From CSP1-4 sp963777975 (GTDB taxonomy: Bacteria > Chloroflexota > Limnocylindria > Limnocylindrales > CSP1-4), in assembly GCA_963777975.1 (NCBI GenBank), contig CAVZSO010000005.1, positions 194,163-258,162 on the forward strand: a stretch of 64,000 nt of DNA, in the 5' to 3' direction. Within the stretch, counting starts at the first letter, position 1; the number at the start of each line of letters is the position of its first letter. A program made the position numbers and the translations under genes. This document shows positions 17,190-25,421 of the stretch, piece by piece. The notes beneath the pieces are model-generated. The model worked only from the letters and a program-made list of their open reading frames with translations. It ran no database searches and had not been told where the DNA came from.

Positions 17190-18095
17190 ATGCCGAACCT
17201 GCCGCGCGGCGCTCGCCGCACCCTGCCTGCTACCGCACTGATCATCAGCGCCCTCGTGCTGACCGCTTGTTCCGCGTCCGGTGCGCCGCCCGCTGCGTCA
17301 GGCTCACCGACAGCTGAGCCGTCGACCGCACCGGCCGGCGTCGGGCATGCGACCGGCGCGACGGACGTCATCCTCCGCGTCGAACAGGCCGGCGGCTTCA
17401 CCGCTCCGGCGTTCCAGGTCACGCGCGTCCCGGAGTTCACGCTCTACGGCGACGGCTCAGTGCTCTACCAGCTGCCGTTCGACCCCAACGACGCGGCACC
17501 GATCGGGCCGCCACGGCTGGCTCGAGCCATGCTCGATGCCGAGCAGATGGAAGCCCTCCTGGCCTTCGCCGTCAACGCCGGCGGGCTGGGAGCCGCCAAG
17601 CCGCAGTACATCAACCCGCTCGTCGCTGACGCACCCGACACGATCTTCACCATCGCCACCGACGACGTCGCCAAGACCGTCACGGCACAAGCCCTGGGCA
17701 TGGAAGATCCCAACAATCCCGACCCCACGAATCCGGACGCCGCCACGATCAAGGCACTCAAGACGCTCTACGACACGCTGGTCCCGTTCGGTGACCAGGT
17801 CGGGCGTGGCAACGCCACGGACGCCGGACTCTACGAGCCGATGGCCTATCGCGCGACGTTGCAGGAGGGTCAGGCGCAGGGCGAGATGATCGATTGGCCG
17901 TGGACCGACGTCACGCTCGACGACTTCGTCGCCAACCCCGACTCGAGTTTCCGTGTCGCCACGCTCACGGCCGAGCAGGCCAAGGCGCTTTCGACGAAGC
18001 CCGAGGGTGGCGTGTTCGCCGTCACGGTCACCGGCCCGGACCGTGCGCCGTATCAGATCTCGCTGCGACCACTGCTGCCCGAAGAGCAGAGCTGA
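17190..18095 (+). CDS. Predicted lipoprotein of unknown function
   Basis: 301 residues from ATG 17190 with a clear lipoprotein signal: basic start (PRGARRT), hydrophobic core ALIISALVLTA and lipobox LTAC followed by SASGAPP. The mature part begins with a Ser/Thr/Pro linker and then a soluble domain with FTLYGDGSVLYQLPFDPNDA and repeated short beta stretches. No family is recognised. It should be anchored on the outer face of the cytoplasmic membrane. It converges with dnaB, six bases apart. Confidence 0.72.
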   Translation: MPNLPRGARRTLPATALIISALVLTACSASGAPPAASGSPTAEPSTAPAGVGHATGATDVILRVEQAGGFTAPAFQVTRVPEFTLYGDGSVLYQLPFDPNDAAPIGPPRLARAMLDAEQMEALLAFAVNAGGLGAAKPQYINPLVADAPDTIFTIATDDVAKTVTAQALGMEDPNNPDPTNPDAATIKALKTLYDTLVPFGDQVGRGNATDAGLYEPMAYRATLQEGQAQGEMIDWPWTDVTLDDFVANPDSSFRVATLTAEQAKALSTKPEGGVFAVTVTGPDRAPYQISLRPLLPEEQS

Positions 18096-18101
18096 CCGCC
18101 G

Positions 18102-19460
18102 TCAGGCGTACTCCTCGGCGAAGCGCTCGGAGTCCGCGTAGCTGACGAAGCGCGTCTGGCGCTTCTTGAACCAGAGCGCGATCTCGCCGGTCGGTCCGTT
18201 GCGATGCTTGGCGAGCTTCAGCTTGACGACCTCGCCGTCCGCGTCGGCCTCCTCTGTGCCGCGCTCCTTCTCGCGCCACAGGAACATCACGAGGTCGGCG
18301 TCCTGCTCGATGGAACCCGACTCGCGGAGATCGGAGAGGCGAGGTTCCTTCGACTCACGCATCTCGGCCTGGCGCGACAGCTGCGACAGCGCGACGACGG
18401 GGATCTGGAGCTCACGTGCCAGGCTCTTGAGCCCGCGCGAGATCTCGGACACCTCCTGGACACGGTTGGCATCGCGTGACTGGATGGTCGACTGCATGAG
18501 CTGCAGGTAGTCGACGACGATCATGTCCAGGCCGGCCTCGGCCTGCAGACGTCGCGCCTTGGTGCGCAGCTCCATGGTCGAGATGTTGGGCGTGTCGTCG
18601 ATGAAGACCGGGGCTTCGGCCAGGCTGTTCATGGCGGGCGCCAGCCGCGTGAAATCCATCTCCTCGAGGAATCCGGTCCGCAATCGCTGCGAATCGATGT
18701 TCGCGACCGAGCTGAGCAGGCGCAGGACGAGCTGTTCCTTGCTCATCTCGAGGCTGAAGATGCCGACCGTGCGCCCCTCCCGGACCGCGGCATGCTCGGC
18801 GATGTTGAGCGCCAGCGACGTCTTGCCGATCGATGGACGGGCGGCGACGATGACGAGGTCCGACCGCTGCAACCCGGTCGTCAGGGCGTCGAGGTCCTTG
18901 AAGCCGGTTCGAACGCCGCTGATCTCACCCTTGTGCTGGTGCAGGTAGTCGAGGCGATCGTAGGCCGCGTGAAGCAGCGACTTGAGTGGGCTGAAACCCG
19001 CCTCGACCCGCTTCTGGCTGACCGAGAAGAGCTCTTGCTCTGCCCGGTCGACCGCCTCGGAGACGTCGGAGCCGTCCTCGTAGCCGATGCCGGCGATGCG
19101 GCCGGCAGCCGAGATGAGGTTCCGGAGGACCGCCTTGCGCTCGACGATCCGGCCGTAGTGGACGGAGTTGACGGCCGTCGGTGTCAGGTTGATGAGGCTG
19201 GTCAGGTAGGCCGAGCCGCCGATCGCATCAAGCTGGCCCCGACGCTCCAGCACCTCTGAGACCGTCACCAGGTCGACAGGCTCGCGGCGCTCGTACAGGT
19301 CGAGGACGGCGCTGTAGATGGTGCCGTGGTGGCCGCGATAGAAATCCTCCGGGCGAAGGAAGTCGGCGACCTCGATGACCGCGTCCTTGTCGATGAGCAG
19401 CGCGCCGAGGACCGACTGCTCGGCTTCGATGGATTGGGGCGGCAGGCGATCGATGGACAC
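18102..19460 (-). CDS. dnaB: Replicative DNA helicase DnaB
   Basis: 452 residues from GTG 19460, preceded by CTGGAG; an upstream TTG at 19493 is less likely. The N-terminal helical domain (PPQSIEAEQSVLGALLIDKD) binds primase. The RecA-like domain carries Walker A in VIVAARPSIGKTSLALNIAE, FSLEMSKEQL, the Walker B-like MIVVDYLQLM and the LRESGSIEQDADLVMFLWRE motif. It unwinds the lagging-strand template at the replication fork. No intein is inserted. The end, TRFVSYADSERFAEEYA, is normal. rplI, usually linked to dnaB, lies about 3 kb upstream on the same strand. Confidence 0.95.
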   Translation of the reverse strand: MSIDRLPPQSIEAEQSVLGALLIDKDAVIEVADFLRPEDFYRGHHGTIYSAVLDLYERREPVDLVTVSEVLERRGQLDAIGGSAYLTSLINLTPTAVNSVHYGRIVERKAVLRNLISAAGRIAGIGYEDGSDVSEAVDRAEQELFSVSQKRVEAGFSPLKSLLHAAYDRLDYLHQHKGEISGVRTGFKDLDALTTGLQRSDLVIVAARPSIGKTSLALNIAEHAAVREGRTVGIFSLEMSKEQLVLRLLSSVANIDSQRLRTGFLEEMDFTRLAPAMNSLAEAPVFIDDTPNISTMELRTKARRLQAEAGLDMIVVDYLQLMQSTIQSRDANRVQEVSEISRGLKSLARELQIPVVALSQLSRQAEMRESKEPRLSDLRESGSIEQDADLVMFLWREKERGTEEADADGEVVKLKLAKHRNGPTGEIALWFKKRQTRFVSYADSERFAEEYA

Positions 19461-19606
19461 GCTGACTCCAGGGCGGACAAGGGACAGACGCAATCGTGCC
19501 CGATGGACGGAGCCCGAACCATCGGCTCATCCCCGAACGTTCTCCACGAACCTGCCCGCCGCCGCCGAGGACGGTGGACTGCCTGTGGACGGAGGCAGGC
19601 TGGGAG

Positions 19607-19882
19607 TCAGGCAGCCAGGCGGGCGGGTGCCAGCTCCAGCGCTTCGACGAGCCAGCGCCGCCGCAGATGTTCGTACGAGAGGGCGTAGCGAGCCTCCGGC
19701 GTCCGGACCCGGAAGAGGGTCCGCGGGCCGGTCTCCGCCGGATGCGCCGCCGATTCGCGACGGACGGCCTCGACGGCGACGACGGGCACGCTGGCTCGAT
19801 CGATGCGGATGCTGCGCGGCCGGCCGTCGAACCAGTCCGTGCGGACATGAACCTCGAGCGGGGTGATCCTGATCATGGCCAT
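19607..19882 (-). CDS. Small DUF6504-like protein downstream of dinB
   Basis: 91 residues from ATG 19882 (AAGGAG 9 bases upstream), starting MAMIRITPLEVHVRTDWFDG and continuing RPRSIRIDRASVPV, then FRVRTPEARYALSYEHLRRR and WLVEALEL. The arrangement matches small proteins found beside Y-family polymerase genes in actinobacteria, which I recall as DUF6504; the name was not verified. The function is unknown. Two LexA-box palindromes sit immediately upstream, so it is probably a damage-induced partner of the upstream translesion polymerase. Confidence 0.65.
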   Translation of the reverse strand: MAMIRITPLEVHVRTDWFDGRPRSIRIDRASVPVVAVEAVRRESAAHPAETGPRTLFRVRTPEARYALSYEHLRRRWLVEALELAPARLAA

Positions 19883-19914
19883 CTCGGCGCGCTCCTTCCC
19901 GGACTCCGTCTGGA

Positions 19915-19962
19915 GAACGGATGTTCGAATGTCGACATACCGTAGACCGAACGGATGTTCGA
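19915..19962 (-). promoter_or_regulatory. Two LexA boxes (GAAC-N4-GTTC)
   Basis: GAACGGATGTTC occurs at 19915-19926 and, as CGAACGGATGTTCG, at 19948-19961; the two centres are 34 bp apart. Both match the LexA operator class of Gram-positive and Chloroflexota bacteria, and the same class of box lies in the lexA promoter at 25378-25389. They fall between the end of dinB and the start of the small downstream gene, so they should repress that gene. Confidence 0.75.
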
Positions 19963-19964
19963 TG

Positions 19965-21215
19965 TCAAGGGGTCTCGCCGGGTTCCTCGGCACGGCCGAC
20001 ACGGCGTGCCTCCGGGGCGGTCATCGGATCGCGCTCGAAGGGCTCGGCGACGCGGCTGTCGAGCAGACGCGCTCGCGTGATGGCACGCGCGCCGAACCGT
20101 CGGCGGATGAGGTCGGTAGCCTCGACCGCGCGTCGCTGGCGCGCGTCGATCGGCTCGAAGAGGGCGAGCTGCTCGCGCGCGCCGAGGTTCGCCGCCGCGA
20201 CGCCAAGGAGGCGGATCGTCTTGCCGCGCATCTCCGGCACCGCCAGCGCCATCGCGGTCTGCCAGATCACCTGGGTCAGGTCGGTCGGCTCGTCGAGCGT
20301 TCGCTGGCGAGTGACCGTCTCGAAGTGCGAGTCCCGGACCTTGACGCTGACGGTGGCGGCCCTCAGGCCAGCCGCGCGGAGACGCCCGGCGACACCCTCG
20401 GACAGAGCCAGCAGGGTGCGTTCGAGCTCCTCGGGATCGCGCGTGTCGACGGTGAACGTGTGTTCGTGACTGACCGACTTGGCCTCCATCCCATCGCCGA
20501 CCGGCGACCGATCGATGCCTCGCGCTCGTTCGGTCAGGTCGGCGCCGTGGCGCCCGAAACGCCTGACGAGCGCCGCGGGATCGAGCGCGGCCAGGTCGCC
20601 GATCGTCCGTACGCCGTGCTCCTCGAGCGCCAGGCGTGTCTTGGGGCCGACGCCCCACAGGCGCCAGATCGGGAGCGGCGCCAGGAAGTCCGCCTCCTCA
20701 CCGGGCGGCACGACCACCAGGCCGTCCGGCTTGCGCAGGTCCGAGGCGATCTTGGCGACCAGCTTGGTCGCCGCCACGCCGACGGACGCGGTCAGCAGCA
20801 GCTCGTCCGCGATGGCGCGCCGGATGGCACCGGCGACGGCGGTCGCGTCGCCGAAGAGCGCCTCGGTACCGGCCACGTCGAGGAACGCCTCGTCGATCGA
20901 GATCGGCTCGACGAGCGGCGTGAAGCGTCGCAGGATGGCCATCACCTGGCGGCTGACCGCCGCGTACTTGCGGCCGTCGACGGGCAGGAAGACGCCATCG
21001 GGGCAGAGCGCACCGGCCGTCCGCAGCGGCATCGCCGAGCGAACGCCGAAGGCGCGTGCCTCGTACGACGCGGCGCTGACCACGCCCCGATCGGTCGGGC
21101 CGCCACCGCCGACGATGACCGGCCGGCCGCGCAGCTCCGGGCGATCGCGCTGCTCGACGGCGGCGAAGAAGGCATCGAGATCGACGTGCAGGATGGTCGC
21201 CTTGGCCGTCGCCAT
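19965..21215 (-). CDS. dinB: DNA polymerase IV (Y-family translesion polymerase)
   Basis: 416 residues from ATG 21215. Catalytic blocks are complete: ILHVDLDAFFAAVEQRDRPE, RGVVSAASYEARAFGVRSAM, and SIDEAFLDVAGTEALFG with the metal-binding Asp-Glu pair. A helix-hairpin-helix region (LWGVGPKTRLALEEHGVRTI) and the little-finger domain with SVSHEHTF follow. EQLALF near the C-terminus is a beta-clamp-binding motif. The start codon overlaps the stop of the upstream glycosyltransferase-like gene (TGATG), implying co-transcription; no LexA box is seen just before dinB itself. Confidence 0.93.
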   Translation of the reverse strand: MATAKATILHVDLDAFFAAVEQRDRPELRGRPVIVGGGGPTDRGVVSAASYEARAFGVRSAMPLRTAGALCPDGVFLPVDGRKYAAVSRQVMAILRRFTPLVEPISIDEAFLDVAGTEALFGDATAVAGAIRRAIADELLLTASVGVAATKLVAKIASDLRKPDGLVVVPPGEEADFLAPLPIWRLWGVGPKTRLALEEHGVRTIGDLAALDPAALVRRFGRHGADLTERARGIDRSPVGDGMEAKSVSHEHTFTVDTRDPEELERTLLALSEGVAGRLRAAGLRAATVSVKVRDSHFETVTRQRTLDEPTDLTQVIWQTAMALAVPEMRGKTIRLLGVAAANLGAREQLALFEPIDARQRRAVEATDLIRRRFGARAITRARLLDSRVAEPFERDPMTAPEARRVGRAEEPGETP

Positions 21216-22502
21216 CAGGTGGTCCCGCCATCCATCGAGAGCGTCGAGCCCACCGGCTGGTCGCCGGCCTCCGTGACGGGCGCGACCGTCGGACCGCGTG
21301 CCGCCCAGACGGCCAGCAGCGGCACCGCGAAGAGCGCCGGCTCGAGGAGCACGTAGTAGATGAAGCTGGTCCAGCGCGCCGTGAGGAAGAGGACCATCGT
21401 GACCAGGATGCCCATCAGGGCGGCCAGCGCGATGCTCGACATCCGATAGCGGGTGACCACGAGCAGCGCGGTCAACGTCGCCGCGACCGTGATCAGGCGC
21501 GCCTGCGTGACATCGGGCACGGGGCCGCCGAGGCTCTTCACCAAGACCCACAGATTCCACCCGTAGACGTCTTCGTGGAAGCCGGTGACCGAGGAGAGCT
21601 GCGTCAGGTAATCGAGCGGGCCCAGGATGAGGAAGGGGATCGACAGTCCGAGCAGCAGGATGGCCGCCGAGCCAACGTAGCGCAGCCCCGCCCGTCGTCC
21701 AGCCATCTGCCAGACCGCCACCGCGAGCAGGATGACCACGAAGATCGTCGACTGCCTCATGGCCAGCGGCAGCGCCGCCGCCAGCCCGGCGATGCGCACG
21801 CGTCGATCGTCCCATGCGCCGTCCCACGCCCAGGCGGCGGCCAGGATGGCCACCAGGAGGGCAGCGCCCGAGCTGGTCTCGATGCTGCCGTCCGCCGCGC
21901 CGTAGACGATGTTGCCGCTGGCGGCAAAGACCGCCAGGGCCGGCAATCCGAGCGTCCACGAGAGCCGCGCGGCGAGTCCGACGAAGAGGCCCAGCGTGAC
22001 CAGCGAGAACGCCGCTTCGGCGTAGAAGACGCCGTCCTTGCCGGCCACCAGGTAGCCCGGCAGATGGGCCAGGAAGGTGAGCGGTGGATATGGCACCGGC
22101 CAGCCCGGCGGGCGCGTGAACTGATAGACGTGGCCGTACGGGGAGGCGCCGGAGAGCAGCACCCCGAGACCTTCCCAGATGGCATCGAGGACGTCGGAGC
22201 CGCCGTAGCCCTGGAGCTCGACCAGCCGCAGCCCGATGGCGCCGGCCACGATGTAGCCGACCGGGATCCAGCTCCGTCCGGTGATGACGAACGCGTAGGT
22301 GACGAACGGCCAGAGCCAGGACGAGCGCCATGCGCATCGGCGACGGCAGCAGGTCCAGGTCACGGCCGGAGATGACGAGAGCGAAGAAGAGCCCCAGGCC
22401 GAGCAGGCCACCGAGCTCGAGGTCGTGGTCCGAACCGGGCGTCGGCAGCCGCCGAAGCAACGCGGTCGAGTCGAAGAAGGAGGTCGATCGCCGGGCGGTC
22501 AT
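21215..22502 (-). CDS. Polytopic membrane glycosyltransferase-like protein (one frameshift)
   Basis: A membrane protein of about 428 residues with many hydrophobic helices. From ATG 22502 the frame gives DLELGGLLGLGLFFALVISG and PMRMALVLALAV. Near 22310 the coding frame shifts by one base and continues WPFVTYAFVITGRSWIPVGY to the stop at 21215. The first periplasmic loop has ASPYGHVYQFTRPPG and PYPPLTFLAHLPGYL, with acidic residues as in GT-C fold mannosyltransferases (GT87-like). The family assignment is tentative. The shift is probably a sequencing indel, since both halves read well. Confidence 0.6.
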
Positions 22503-22567
22503 GCCGCCAGAGTCTAGGTCGGGCGTCCAGCCGCCCGGGAGGCGCGAGGTCGGGGAAGCCCTCCCGG

Positions 22568-23014
22568 TCAGCCCTTGGGCTCGACGACGACGGTGACTTC
22601 CGGCGTCATGCCCGAGAAGACCTTGACGGCGACCTTGTAGGTGCCCAGGGTCTTGAGCGGCTCCTCGAGGTCGACCTTGTGGCGGTCGACGACGATGCCG
22701 CGGCGGGCCAGGGCGTCGGCGATGTCCTTGGCCGTGATGGAGCCGTACAGCTTGCCGCCGTCGCCGACCTTGACGCCCATGGTCAGGGTCGTGCTGGCGA
22801 TGCGCGTGGCGTAGATCTCGGCTTCCTCGCGCTCACGCTTGCGCTTGTCCTCGCGGCTCGCGATGTCGTGTTGCCAGGCCCGGTAGGCACCGCCGGCGGC
22901 AGGCACGGCGAGCTTGTGCGGGATGAGGTAGTTGCGGGCGTAGCCGTCAGCCACGTCCTTGAGCTCGCCGCTCTTGCCGAGCTTGGCGACATCGCCGGTC
23001 AGGATGACCTTCAC
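22568..23014 (-). CDS. rplI: 50S ribosomal protein L9
   Basis: 148 residues starting at GTG 23014 behind a strong GGAGGAACG ribosome site. The N-domain MKVILTGDVAKLGKSGELKD and VADGYARNYLIPHKLAVPA is the L9 signature. A long connecting helix with alternating charge (REDKRKREREEAEIYATR) leads to the C-domain (GKLYGSITAKDIADAL). L9 binds 23S rRNA domain V and limits frameshifting. Its start overlaps the stop of the upstream YkvA gene by four bases. Confidence 0.96.
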   Translation of the reverse strand: MKVILTGDVAKLGKSGELKDVADGYARNYLIPHKLAVPAAGGAYRAWQHDIASREDKRKREREEAEIYATRIASTTLTMGVKVGDGGKLYGSITAKDIADALARRGIVVDRHKVDLEEPLKTLGTYKVAVKVFSGMTPEVTVVVEPKG

Positions 23015-23511
23015 GCGGGACGTTCCTCCTTGGTGATCCACTCGCGGAACCGGCGATCCGCGCCGGTCCCGATGATGATGTTCCCGACCGCCTCGAAGGC
23101 TTCGGGGATGAGGCGCAGCATCTGTCGGACCTGCCGCGGCACGTAACGACGCACCTGGGCCAGGTCGCGATCGAGCCAGGCGCGCTCGATGCCCAGCTCC
23201 TCCAACTTGGCGTCCAGCAACGCCGCCGGGATGCCATCGATGAACATGTCGATGGCGATGACCACGACCGCCACGTCATCGAGCGCTCCGATGAGCGGGA
23301 TCCAGTCGGGCAGGATGTCGAAGGGCAGGGCGACGTAGCCGAGCGCGACGGCCAGGACGGCCTTCTGGGCCGGCGGCACGCGATCGTCCCGAAGGAGCGA
23401 CCAGACCAGCCGGCCGTAGACCGGCGCGCGCGAGGCGAGCGGCAGGAAGGCGATGAGGTTGAGGGACCGGGCCAGGTTCGCCTGGCGCCCGGAACGTCGT
23501 GAGCGGGCCAT
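23011..23511 (-). CDS. YkvA (DUF1232) family membrane protein
   Basis: 166 residues with the DUF1232 core: VPPAQKAVLAVALGYVALPF then DILPDWIPLIGALDDVAVVV, i.e. two membrane-embedded helices with the conserved P-x-D-L/I-x-P-D motif. A basic N-terminus and an amphipathic C-terminal tail (QVRRYVPRQVRQMLRLIPEA) flank it. The family has no established function. It is the first gene of the pair with rplI, overlapping it by four bases (GTGA). Confidence 0.85.
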   Translation of the reverse strand: MARSRRSGRQANLARSLNLIAFLPLASRAPVYGRLVWSLLRDDRVPPAQKAVLAVALGYVALPFDILPDWIPLIGALDDVAVVVIAIDMFIDGIPAALLDAKLEELGIERAWLDRDLAQVRRYVPRQVRQMLRLIPEAFEAVGNIIIGTGADRRFREWITKEERPA

Positions 23512-23578
23512 CGGAGCGTGGAGTATACGCGGCGCCAGCGGACGATCCGGTAGAGCGTCGGGGCGGGCCCGGGTCGCT

Positions 23579-23659
23579 CTACGGGCTGGCGGCGAGGATG
23601 GCGGCCGGCAGGAGGATCAGGATCACGAGCAGCGCGAGCGCCACGCGAGCGATGACCAT
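23579..23659 (-). other. Possible 26-residue hydrophobic peptide in an otherwise gene-free gap
   Basis: The 296 bases between the YkvA gene and csbD contain no full-size gene. A minus-strand frame from ATG 23659 would give a single-helix peptide (VALALLVILILLPAAILAAS). It has no clear ribosome site and may be the end of a frameshifted longer gene rather than a real peptide. Confidence 0.25.
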
Positions 23660-23807
23660 GAGCGCCGCCCGCCAGACCGGGCGCCGTGCGCGATCCACAC
23701 GGTCAGGAGGCGATCCGACGTGTAGGCCTGGCGGCAACGCGGCGCGAGCTCGAGACCCGATGATCGGCATGTCAGCGGTCGCCTGTCGTGAGCAGTCAGG
23801 ACGACGG

Positions 23808-23994
23808 TCAGCTCTTGGCCTTGGTCGTTCGGACGGCGTCCTGGACGTCGCCGAGGCCCTGCTGGGCCGCGCCCTGGACTTGCCTCGCCTCGACCATTGA
23901 CCTTCGTCTTCTTGTTGCCGGTGACAGAGCCGAGCCACTCCTCGAGCGTGCCGCGGGCCTTGCTGATGGCGCCCTTGGCGTGTTGATCGGTCAT
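23808..23994 (-). CDS. CsbD-family stress protein (one frameshift)
   Basis: A CsbD-like protein of about 61 residues. From ATG 23994 (GAGGACGAG upstream) the product starts MTDQHAKGAISKARGTLEEW and continues SVTGNKKTKVNG. Near 23900 one base shifts the frame and the typical tail VQGAAQQGLGDVQDAV ends at TGA 23808. CsbD proteins are small hydrophilic general-stress proteins of unknown mechanism, under sigma-B control in Bacillus. The gene lies directly downstream of glsB on the same strand. The indel is probably a sequencing artefact. Confidence 0.75.
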
Positions 23995-24073
23995 GGTCTC
24001 GTCCTCGCTATGCGATGGGCTGACCCGTCCGGAGGCGGGTCGCGATCGTCTGCGTTGGGACCGCCACGCTTGC

Positions 24074-24340
24074 TCAGCGCAGACGCAGGGCCGTCGACCG
24101 CTGAAGAAGTTCACCGCGAAGACGACCAGGATGGCGCCGAGCGTGGCGATGAGGATGCTCTCGACGTTGATGCCATCGACGGAGCCGATGCTCAGGATCG
24201 ATCGTCGCGATGAAGCCGCCGACGAGGCCGCCGACGATGCCGAGCACGACCATCATCAAGAGGCCCGATCGGGAGCCCATGACGAGGTTGGCGAGGAAGC
24301 CGGCGATGGCGCCGACGATGATCCAGCTGATGAAACCCAT
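24074..24340 (-). CDS. GlsB/YeaQ/YmgE family stress membrane protein (frameshifted)
   Basis: From ATG 24340 (AAAGGGA upstream) the product MGFISWIIVGAIAGFLANLV with GLLMMVVLGIVGGLVGGFI is unmistakably the transglycosylase-associated protein (YeaQ/YmgE/GlsB) family. Near 24200 the frame shifts and the remaining helix SILIATLGAILVVFAVNFF continues in a second frame; a further shift close to the end is likely. The full protein would be about 88 residues with three membrane helices. It is an envelope-stress-associated protein of unknown mechanism. Its partner csbD follows. Confidence 0.72.
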   Translation of the reverse strand: MGFISWIIVGAIAGFLANLVMGSRSGLLMMVVLGIVGGLVGGFIATIDPEHRLRRWHQRREHPHRHARRHPGRLRGELLQRSTALRLR

Positions 24341-24444
24341 GATGTCCGATCCCTTTCGTGACCGGGTCGACCGCAAGGGTCCGACCGTGAGTGCTCATGG
24401 AGCGTCGCGGTGGACGAACCGCACCGCGACGCGGTTGGCGCAGG

Positions 24445-24852
24445 TCAGGCCGGCTCGCGCCGGAAGATGCCGATCGCCCAGAGGACGATCAATTCGATGA
24501 TGGTCACGCCGATGAAGGCGACGATGGCGGTGATGTCGAGCGTCGAACCGTTGGCGTGGAGAGCGTCCGTGCGCAGGATCCCGTCGAACGGGGCGATGAA
24601 GACCTGGCTCACCGTCAGGATGCCGGAGACGAGGCCGTTGGCCTCCCGGGCGTCGAGCAGGAGGAGCACGATCCGCGCTCCGATGACGACCTGGATGAGC
24701 CCGAAGACGAGGATGACGATGCGGCGGGCGAGCTCTGACCCGGCTGGACCGGTCGTGGTCGTGCGGCGACGGTCGGTCGACACGGTCTCGCGGCCCGCGG
24801 TGGGCGTCGGTCCTTCGGTGACGACCGTCCGGTCGACTTGTTCGATGGTCAT
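24445..24852 (-). CDS. YggT-like membrane protein
   Basis: 135 residues from ATG 24852 with a clear GGAGGA site. A hydrophilic Thr/Arg-rich N-terminal 40 residues precede helix 1 (RIVILVFGLIQVVIGARIVL), a loop with SQVFIAPFDGIL resembling the YggT pattern (PF-x-GI), and helix 2 (TAIVAFIGVTIIELIVLWAI). YggT-like proteins are poorly understood and have been linked to osmotic stress. It neighbours two other small stress-type genes on the same strand, although an intergenic gap of about 100 bases separates them. Confidence 0.7.
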   Translation of the reverse strand: MTIEQVDRTVVTEGPTPTAGRETVSTDRRRTTTTGPAGSELARRIVILVFGLIQVVIGARIVLLLLDAREANGLVSGILTVSQVFIAPFDGILRTDALHANGSTLDITAIVAFIGVTIIELIVLWAIGIFRREPA

Positions 24853-24961
24853 GACTTCCTCCAGAAACCTTCAGGCATCCGGGGAAGCGGGGACATCATG
24901 ACCACCGCCGGGAGTCGCTCCGGCCACTGCTGTGGTTGCAGTGAAGCATGCGATCGTGCTA

Positions 24962-24993
24962 TTGTCAACTGTAGTTTCAGTTGTCAACTGTAG
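24962..24993 (+). promoter_or_regulatory. Direct-repeat operator upstream of the XRE regulator
   Basis: The 13-mer TTGTCAACTGTAG is repeated exactly at 24962-24974 and 24981-24993, 19 bp apart (close to two helical turns). Between them the half-sites CAACTG and CAGTTG form an inverted repeat. The element is AT-rich against the GC-rich background and ends just before the GGAG site of the XRE gene, so it is a likely autoregulatory operator. Confidence 0.6.
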
Positions 24994-25004
24994 GAGCGAC
25001 CAAG

Positions 25005-25394
25005 ATGACGCCGACGTCGATGGGCACGGTTCTCAGACAGGCACGCGCGGTGCGGGAGATGTCCGCTGGTGACGCGGCGCGCGCAGCAGGCATCTCGGCT
25101 GCCTACCTCAGCAGGCTCGAGGGCGATGCGGTCAAGAAGCCATCCCCGTTGGTGCTGCATCAGCTGAGCGAAGCACTGACCGTGCCCTATGCCGACCTCA
25201 TGCGCCTGAGCGGCTACCCATTACCCGGCGAGCGCCACTACGGGCCCGCGGATTCGGTCGGCGCAGCGCTCTTCGTCGACCTCACCGAAGACGAGCGTGA
25301 CGAGCTGCTCGAGTACCTGGCCTGGTATCGATCTCGCCGCCGGTCTCGCCGGAGCAAAGCCGTGGCCCTTGACAATGGAACAGACGTTCGGTAA
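25005..25394 (+). CDS. XRE-family helix-turn-helix transcriptional regulator
   Basis: 129 residues from ATG 25005, preceded by TAGGAGC. The N-terminal HTH reads LRQARAVREMSAGDAARAAG then ISAAYLSRLEGDAVKKPSPL, the classic Cro/CI-type pattern. The C-terminal part is acidic, then strongly basic (WYRSRRRSRRSK). There is no toxin or ligand domain. The lexA promoter lies inside the last codons of this gene, so this gene and lexA adjoin closely. The direct repeat upstream is a candidate self-operator. Targets are unknown; the stress genes divergent to it are reasonable candidates. Confidence 0.82.
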   Translation: MTPTSMGTVLRQARAVREMSAGDAARAAGISAAYLSRLEGDAVKKPSPLVLHQLSEALTVPYADLMRLSGYPLPGERHYGPADSVGAALFVDLTEDERDELLEYLAWYRSRRRSRRSKAVALDNGTDVR

Positions 25395-25397
25395 TGT
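25369..25397 (+). promoter_or_regulatory. lexA promoter with an embedded LexA box
   Basis: TTGACA (25369-25374), exactly 17 bases, then TAATGT (25392-25397) forms a near-consensus housekeeping promoter. The spacer contains GAACAGACGTTC (25378-25389), a LexA operator of the GAAC-N4-GTTC class. LexA bound here would block RNA polymerase, the usual negative autoregulation. Transcription would start about 15-20 bases upstream of the AAAGGAGG ribosome site (25408-25415). Confidence 0.85.
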
Positions 25398-25421
25398 CTG
25401 GCTGAGGAAAGGAGGCGCCGG

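Noticed and set aside
18102..19460. Possible intein in dnaB
   Set aside because: The protein is of normal length with uninterrupted Walker A and B regions.
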